Below are positions 61,019 through 64,000 of a stretch of DNA of 64,000 bases, piece after piece (the first letter of the stretch is position 1; each line of letters opens with the position of its first letter). The translations under genes were made by a program, and so were the position numbers. The DNA comes from Aestuariibaculum sp. M13 (GTDB lineage: Bacteria > Bacteroidota > Bacteroidia > Flavobacteriales > Flavobacteriaceae). Location: assembly GCF_024723255.1 (NCBI RefSeq), contig NZ_JANIAC010000006.1, forward strand, positions 1 through 64,000, given 5' to 3'. Under the pieces are notes generated by a model. It ran no database searches. It was not told the DNA's origin and saw nothing but the letters and a program-made list of their open reading frames with translations.

Positions 61019-63589
61019 ATGATTAGGAATATTTCGTTTTTAATTGTTTTAATTTTCATTTCAATTCAGATTCAAGCCCAACAAAGAACTGGTAATATTG
61101 TTGAGTATTTTGGAAAGGAAAAGGTAGAAACTATTGAAGAAGGAAGGTTGATACATGTCTTTAAAGAGGCACTTACTTTAAAAGTGCCAACCTATAGGTT
61201 TAATTCGTCGACCTTTCCCGAGGATCCGGTTTTTAGCCGATTTTTAATGCATGATGGTTATGAGCCTAAAAAAGATGAGGTTTTTAATGTTGATTTTTTA
61301 GGAGAGCCCATGGTTTGGAAAACCATTACGGTTGATACGTCAAATACATTTAATGATCGTGAATTACGTTCCAGCTATGTGTGTTTAAAATATAAATCAG
61401 GTGCTGAAAAAACAGTTTTATTTGAAGCTTCAGGACATTCGTTAGTACTAATTAATGGTATGCCGCATGAAGGCGATCACTATGATTTTGGGTACAACTT
61501 AATTCCACTAAAACTAAAAAAGGGATTGAATGTTTTTGTGCTTAAGGTAGGGCGTTTTCCAAGAATTCGAGCCAGATTAATAGAACCGGAATCTGAAATT
61601 CAGTTTACAACAAGAGATTTAACGATGCCAGACATCTTAGTCGAAGAAACTAAGGGTTTTAAGGGAGCCATACGCGTCATAAACGGAACAGAAGGATGGT
61701 TGAAAAACTACACCATAGAGTCTACCATTAAAGGGAAGGCTATAAAAACCGAGATTTCAAATATACCACCAATGAGTGTTAGAAAAATACCGTTTTCAAT
61801 TGCTCATGTCTCAGATGATACCGTTTTGGGAACTTACGATTTAACATTAAATCTGATAAATAACAAAAAGGAGTCTCAGGATATAAAAACAATTCCTGTA
61901 GAGGTTAAGTCTAAGCATAAGCATCATAAACGTACATTTATTAGTCACTTAGATGGAAGTTTGCAATACTATAGTGTTGCGCCGTCGAGCAATGATACCT
62001 TAACTAATGGCGCTTTGTTTTTGTCGGTTCACGGGGCTTCGGTAGAAGCGGTTAATCAGGCCAATGCGTATAAACAAAAAGATTGGGGAAATTTAATAGC
62101 ACCAACCAATCGACGTCCGTTTGGTTATGCCTGGGAAGATTTAGGACGTTTAGATGCCTTAGAGGTTTTGACTGATGCAAAAGATATTTATCAACCCAAT
62201 CCACAAAAAATATATTTAACTGGGCACTCGATGGGAGGCCATGGTTCATGGTATTTGGGAGCTACCTATCCCGATAAGTTTGCAGCTATTGCACCTTGTG
62301 CGGGTTACCCCGACTTGTTATTGTATCGAGATGTGTCTTTAAATAGAATTTTAAAAAGTTCTGAAGAAGAATTGCGAGCATTTGGAATCACCCCAAAGGT
62401 TTTAAGTCGCTTGCAGTTAACGCCGGAATTGAATCCTGTGGAAACTATTATTGAACGGGCAGGGACGCCAAGCAGAACTTTAAAATTGATTAGAAATTAT
62501 CTGCACCATGGGGTTTATATTTTACATGGAGAAAAGGATAATGTGGTACCAACGTACATCGCCCGAGATATGAGAAAAAGATTAGGAGAATTTCATCCCG
62601 ATTTCACCTACTACGAATATCCTGAAGGAACACATTGGTATGGTAACCATAGTGTCGATTGGCCACCAATCTTCAATTTGTTTAGGGAAAGAACGATTCC
62701 GGAAGATAAGGATGTCGATAAGTTGGAGTTTTATACAGGAGCACCGGGAGTGTCATCAAAATCACATTTTATAACCATTCATCAGCAGGAAATACCTTTT
62801 GAGGTAAGCTCTTTTGATTATTCAAAAGAAGAGGGAAAGCACATTTTAAAAACAGATAATGTAGCATTAATTGAGATGGATTTTAGAATGTTCGATAAGG
62901 TTGAAAGTGAGCTTTTAGTTGATGGTGTTTCTTTTTCAATAAACGGAAATGAAATGTTATTCTTAAAGAAGGAAGATGGAGAATGGAAAACAACTAATAA
63001 GCCAAGTTTAAAGGAAAAGGGACCGCATAGAAATGGTGGTTTTAAGGATGCTTTTAGAAATAATGTGGTTTTTGTATTCGCTACAAAAGGGACACAAGAA
63101 GAGAATAATTGGTATTATAACAGAGCGCGTTTTGATGCTGAAACAATGTGGTATCGAGCGAATGGTTCGGTAGATTTGGTTAAAGATGTTGATTTTTCTC
63201 TGTCTAAATATGCCAATCGTAATGTTGTGTTGTATGGGAATAAAACAAATAATGCTACGTGGAATCAATTGTTAAAAGAGTCTCCTATTCAAGTAGAGAA
63301 TGATCAGGTTGATATTAATGGTAAAAAACTATCAGGAGATCAATGGGGGATGTATTTTATTGTACCCAGAACAGATAGTGATATAGCAAGTGTTGGAGTT
63401 GTTACGGCCAGTGGAGAAAAAGGAATGAAAGCAGCATACATGAATCATTATTTAGTAAACGGAACGACGTTTCCTGATGTTTTATTGTTTGATGATGAGG
63501 TGTTAATTAATGGAACATCGGTAGTAAAATGTGCAGGTTTTTTGGGAAATGACTGGTCTGTTGAACGAGGTGATTTTGAATGGAAATAG
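61019..63589 (+). CDS. Large secreted alpha/beta-hydrolase (esterase/peptidase-like)
   Basis: An exported 856-residue protein with signal peptide (MIRNISFLIVLIFISIQIQA-Q). A beta-rich N-terminal part (about 25-300) precedes an alpha/beta-hydrolase domain (about 310-560). The nucleophile is Ser404 in YLTGHSMGGHGSWYLGATYPDKF, and His539 in YEYPEGTHWYGN is the likely catalytic base. The oxyanion region is LSVHGASVEA. The C-terminal part (about 590-856) is beta-rich. It resembles PHB-depolymerase or prolyl-oligopeptidase relatives of Bacteroidota; the substrate is not known. It has no sorting domain for the type IX secretion system. Single gene with own terminator. Confidence 0.85.
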   Translation: MIRNISFLIVLIFISIQIQAQQRTGNIVEYFGKEKVETIEEGRLIHVFKEALTLKVPTYRFNSSTFPEDPVFSRFLMHDGYEPKKDEVFNVDFLGEPMVWKTITVDTSNTFNDRELRSSYVCLKYKSGAEKTVLFEASGHSLVLINGMPHEGDHYDFGYNLIPLKLKKGLNVFVLKVGRFPRIRARLIEPESEIQFTTRDLTMPDILVEETKGFKGAIRVINGTEGWLKNYTIESTIKGKAIKTEISNIPPMSVRKIPFSIAHVSDDTVLGTYDLTLNLINNKKESQDIKTIPVEVKSKHKHHKRTFISHLDGSLQYYSVAPSSNDTLTNGALFLSVHGASVEAVNQANAYKQKDWGNLIAPTNRRPFGYAWEDLGRLDALEVLTDAKDIYQPNPQKIYLTGHSMGGHGSWYLGATYPDKFAAIAPCAGYPDLLLYRDVSLNRILKSSEEELRAFGITPKVLSRLQLTPELNPVETIIERAGTPSRTLKLIRNYLHHGVYILHGEKDNVVPTYIARDMRKRLGEFHPDFTYYEYPEGTHWYGNHSVDWPPIFNLFRERTIPEDKDVDKLEFYTGAPGVSSKSHFITIHQQEIPFEVSSFDYSKEEGKHILKTDNVALIEMDFRMFDKVESELLVDGVSFSINGNEMLFLKKEDGEWKTTNKPSLKEKGPHRNGGFKDAFRNNVVFVFATKGTQEENNWYYNRARFDAETMWYRANGSVDLVKDVDFSLSKYANRNVVLYGNKTNNATWNQLLKESPIQVENDQVDINGKKLSGDQWGMYFIVPRTDSDIASVGVVTASGEKGMKAAYMNHYLVNGTTFPDVLLFDDEVLINGTSVVKCAGFLGNDWSVERGDFEWK

Positions 63590-63621
63590 CCCCTTTTTAT
63601 ATTTTGAATTAGTCCATTAAA

Positions 63622-63649
63622 AAAAGCCCTGACATTTGTCAGGGCTTTT
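63622..63649 (+). terminator. Terminator behind the secreted hydrolase
   Basis: AAAAGCCCTGACA pairs with TGTCAGGGCTTTT around a two-base loop, 32 bases after the stop. It is T-rich on both strands and may also serve the convergent RND gene. Confidence 0.85.
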
Positions 63650-63735
63650 CTGCTATTAATTAAGGCTTAAAGATAAAGCGTTAACTAATCTTCAATTTGA
63701 GTGTTAGTCACCACAGTAAATTGCTCTTCAATATT

Positions 63736-64000
63736 TTATGAACGCATTTTTGAACGATACCACATTTTAAGCTTCATACTTAAGAAGAATAAAACAGGTA
63801 CGACAATCAACGTTAAGAAGGTTGCTATAAATAATCCGTAGATTACGGTCCATGCTAATGGACCCCAGAATACCACGTTATCACCACCAATATATATGTT
63901 CGGATCAAGTTCGCCGAATAAGGTAAAGAAGTTAATATTTAACCCTATGGCTAAAGGTACTAAACCTAAAATGGTTGTGATTGCTGTTAATAATACTGGG
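63736..64000 (-). CDS. RND family efflux transporter, C-terminal fragment (runs off the window)
   Basis: Minus-strand translation from the window edge gives PVLLTAITTILGLVPLAIGL, then an insert NINFFTLFGELDPNIYIGGD, then AWTVIYGLFIATFLTLIVVPVLFFL and a basic tail ending KMRS. This is the final two membrane helices of an AcrB-type inner-membrane pump, the part after the AxGxxLRPILMT-like loop. About 88 codons are seen and the rest lies to the right. The insert between the helices is longer than in AcrB. In-frame codons continue after the stop for 16 residues (NIEEQFTVV...) to a second stop, which may be a lost tail. Substrates unknown. Confidence 0.85.
   Translation of the reverse strand, partial: PVLLTAITTILGLVPLAIGLNINFFTLFGELDPNIYIGGDNVVFWGPLAWTVIYGLFIATFLTLIVVPVLFFLSMKLKMWYRSKMRS

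Overview
The window is a stretch of chromosome from a member of the Flavobacteriaceae (Bacteroidota), probably marine. The base composition is AT-rich. Secreted proteins carry short signal peptides ending in A-Q or S-Q. Several promoters show the Bacteroidota -7 element TAnnTTTG, and strong Shine-Dalgarno sites are not evident. There are TonB-dependent receptors with an N-terminal carboxypeptidase-like domain, a short-chain (GalE-like) threonine dehydrogenase of the Flavobacterium type, PpnP, M13 and S41 peptidases and a DUF3109 protein. The genus cannot be fixed from sequence alone. No prophage, insertion sequence or CRISPR array was seen.

Layout. 1-330: the end of an rRNA operon (5S) and tRNA-Lys. 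490-3230 (minus): beta-carbonic anhydrase, SulP anion permease and a small unknown protein. 3420-14050: a nitrogen block, with gltD-gltB on the minus strand and, divergent from them, an outer-membrane barrel protein, amtB, P-II and a second amtB. 14330-25140: PEP carboxylase, a large unknown protein, nadA-nadB, ssb, two small proteins, an alcohol dehydrogenase and a CBS protein. 25320-38870: mostly housekeeping genes (TPR protein, M13 peptidase, threonine dehydrogenase, HupE/UreJ-like protein, dCMP deaminase, S41 protease, MarC, DUF3109, nrdB, nrdA).

38980-48790: PpnP, then a block that looks like a phosphate-starvation regulon: PiT transporter with a PhoU-like tail, phosphate-selective porin, a candidate small RNA, a MORN-repeat protein, a beta-helix lipoprotein, a TonB-dependent receptor and a free-standing carboxypeptidase-like domain. 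Upstream regions throughout this block carry 11-bp-spaced repeats of ATGTT (TTAACAT on the other strand). In several promoters the repeat lies at a fixed distance from the -7 element. No regulator gene is present, so the Pho assignment is an inference from spacing and gene content. 48970-60810: dgt, permease plus small thioredoxin, dxs, a TonB-like protein, tadA, two tandem ClC proteins and aspS. 61019-63589: a large secreted esterase-like protein. 63736 to the end: the C-terminus of an RND efflux pump.

The genes work together in three visible ways. Bicarbonate uptake and hydration (SulP plus carbonic anhydrase) could feed PEP carboxylase for anaplerotic CO2 fixation. Ammonium uptake (barrel, two Amt, P-II) feeds GOGAT. 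The 39.5-48.8 kb block would handle phosphorus at the outer membrane (porin, TonB receptor) and inner membrane (PiT). Two distant promoters (17.1 and 51.7 kb) share a Crp/Fnr-type operator at exactly the same distance from the -7 element.

Starts: where an open frame began with TTG and a nearby ATG fits the family better, the ATG was taken (SulP, gltB, nadB, alcohol dehydrogenase, MarC, DUF3109, PpnP, the 53.6-kb TonB-like protein). dxs appears to start with GTG.
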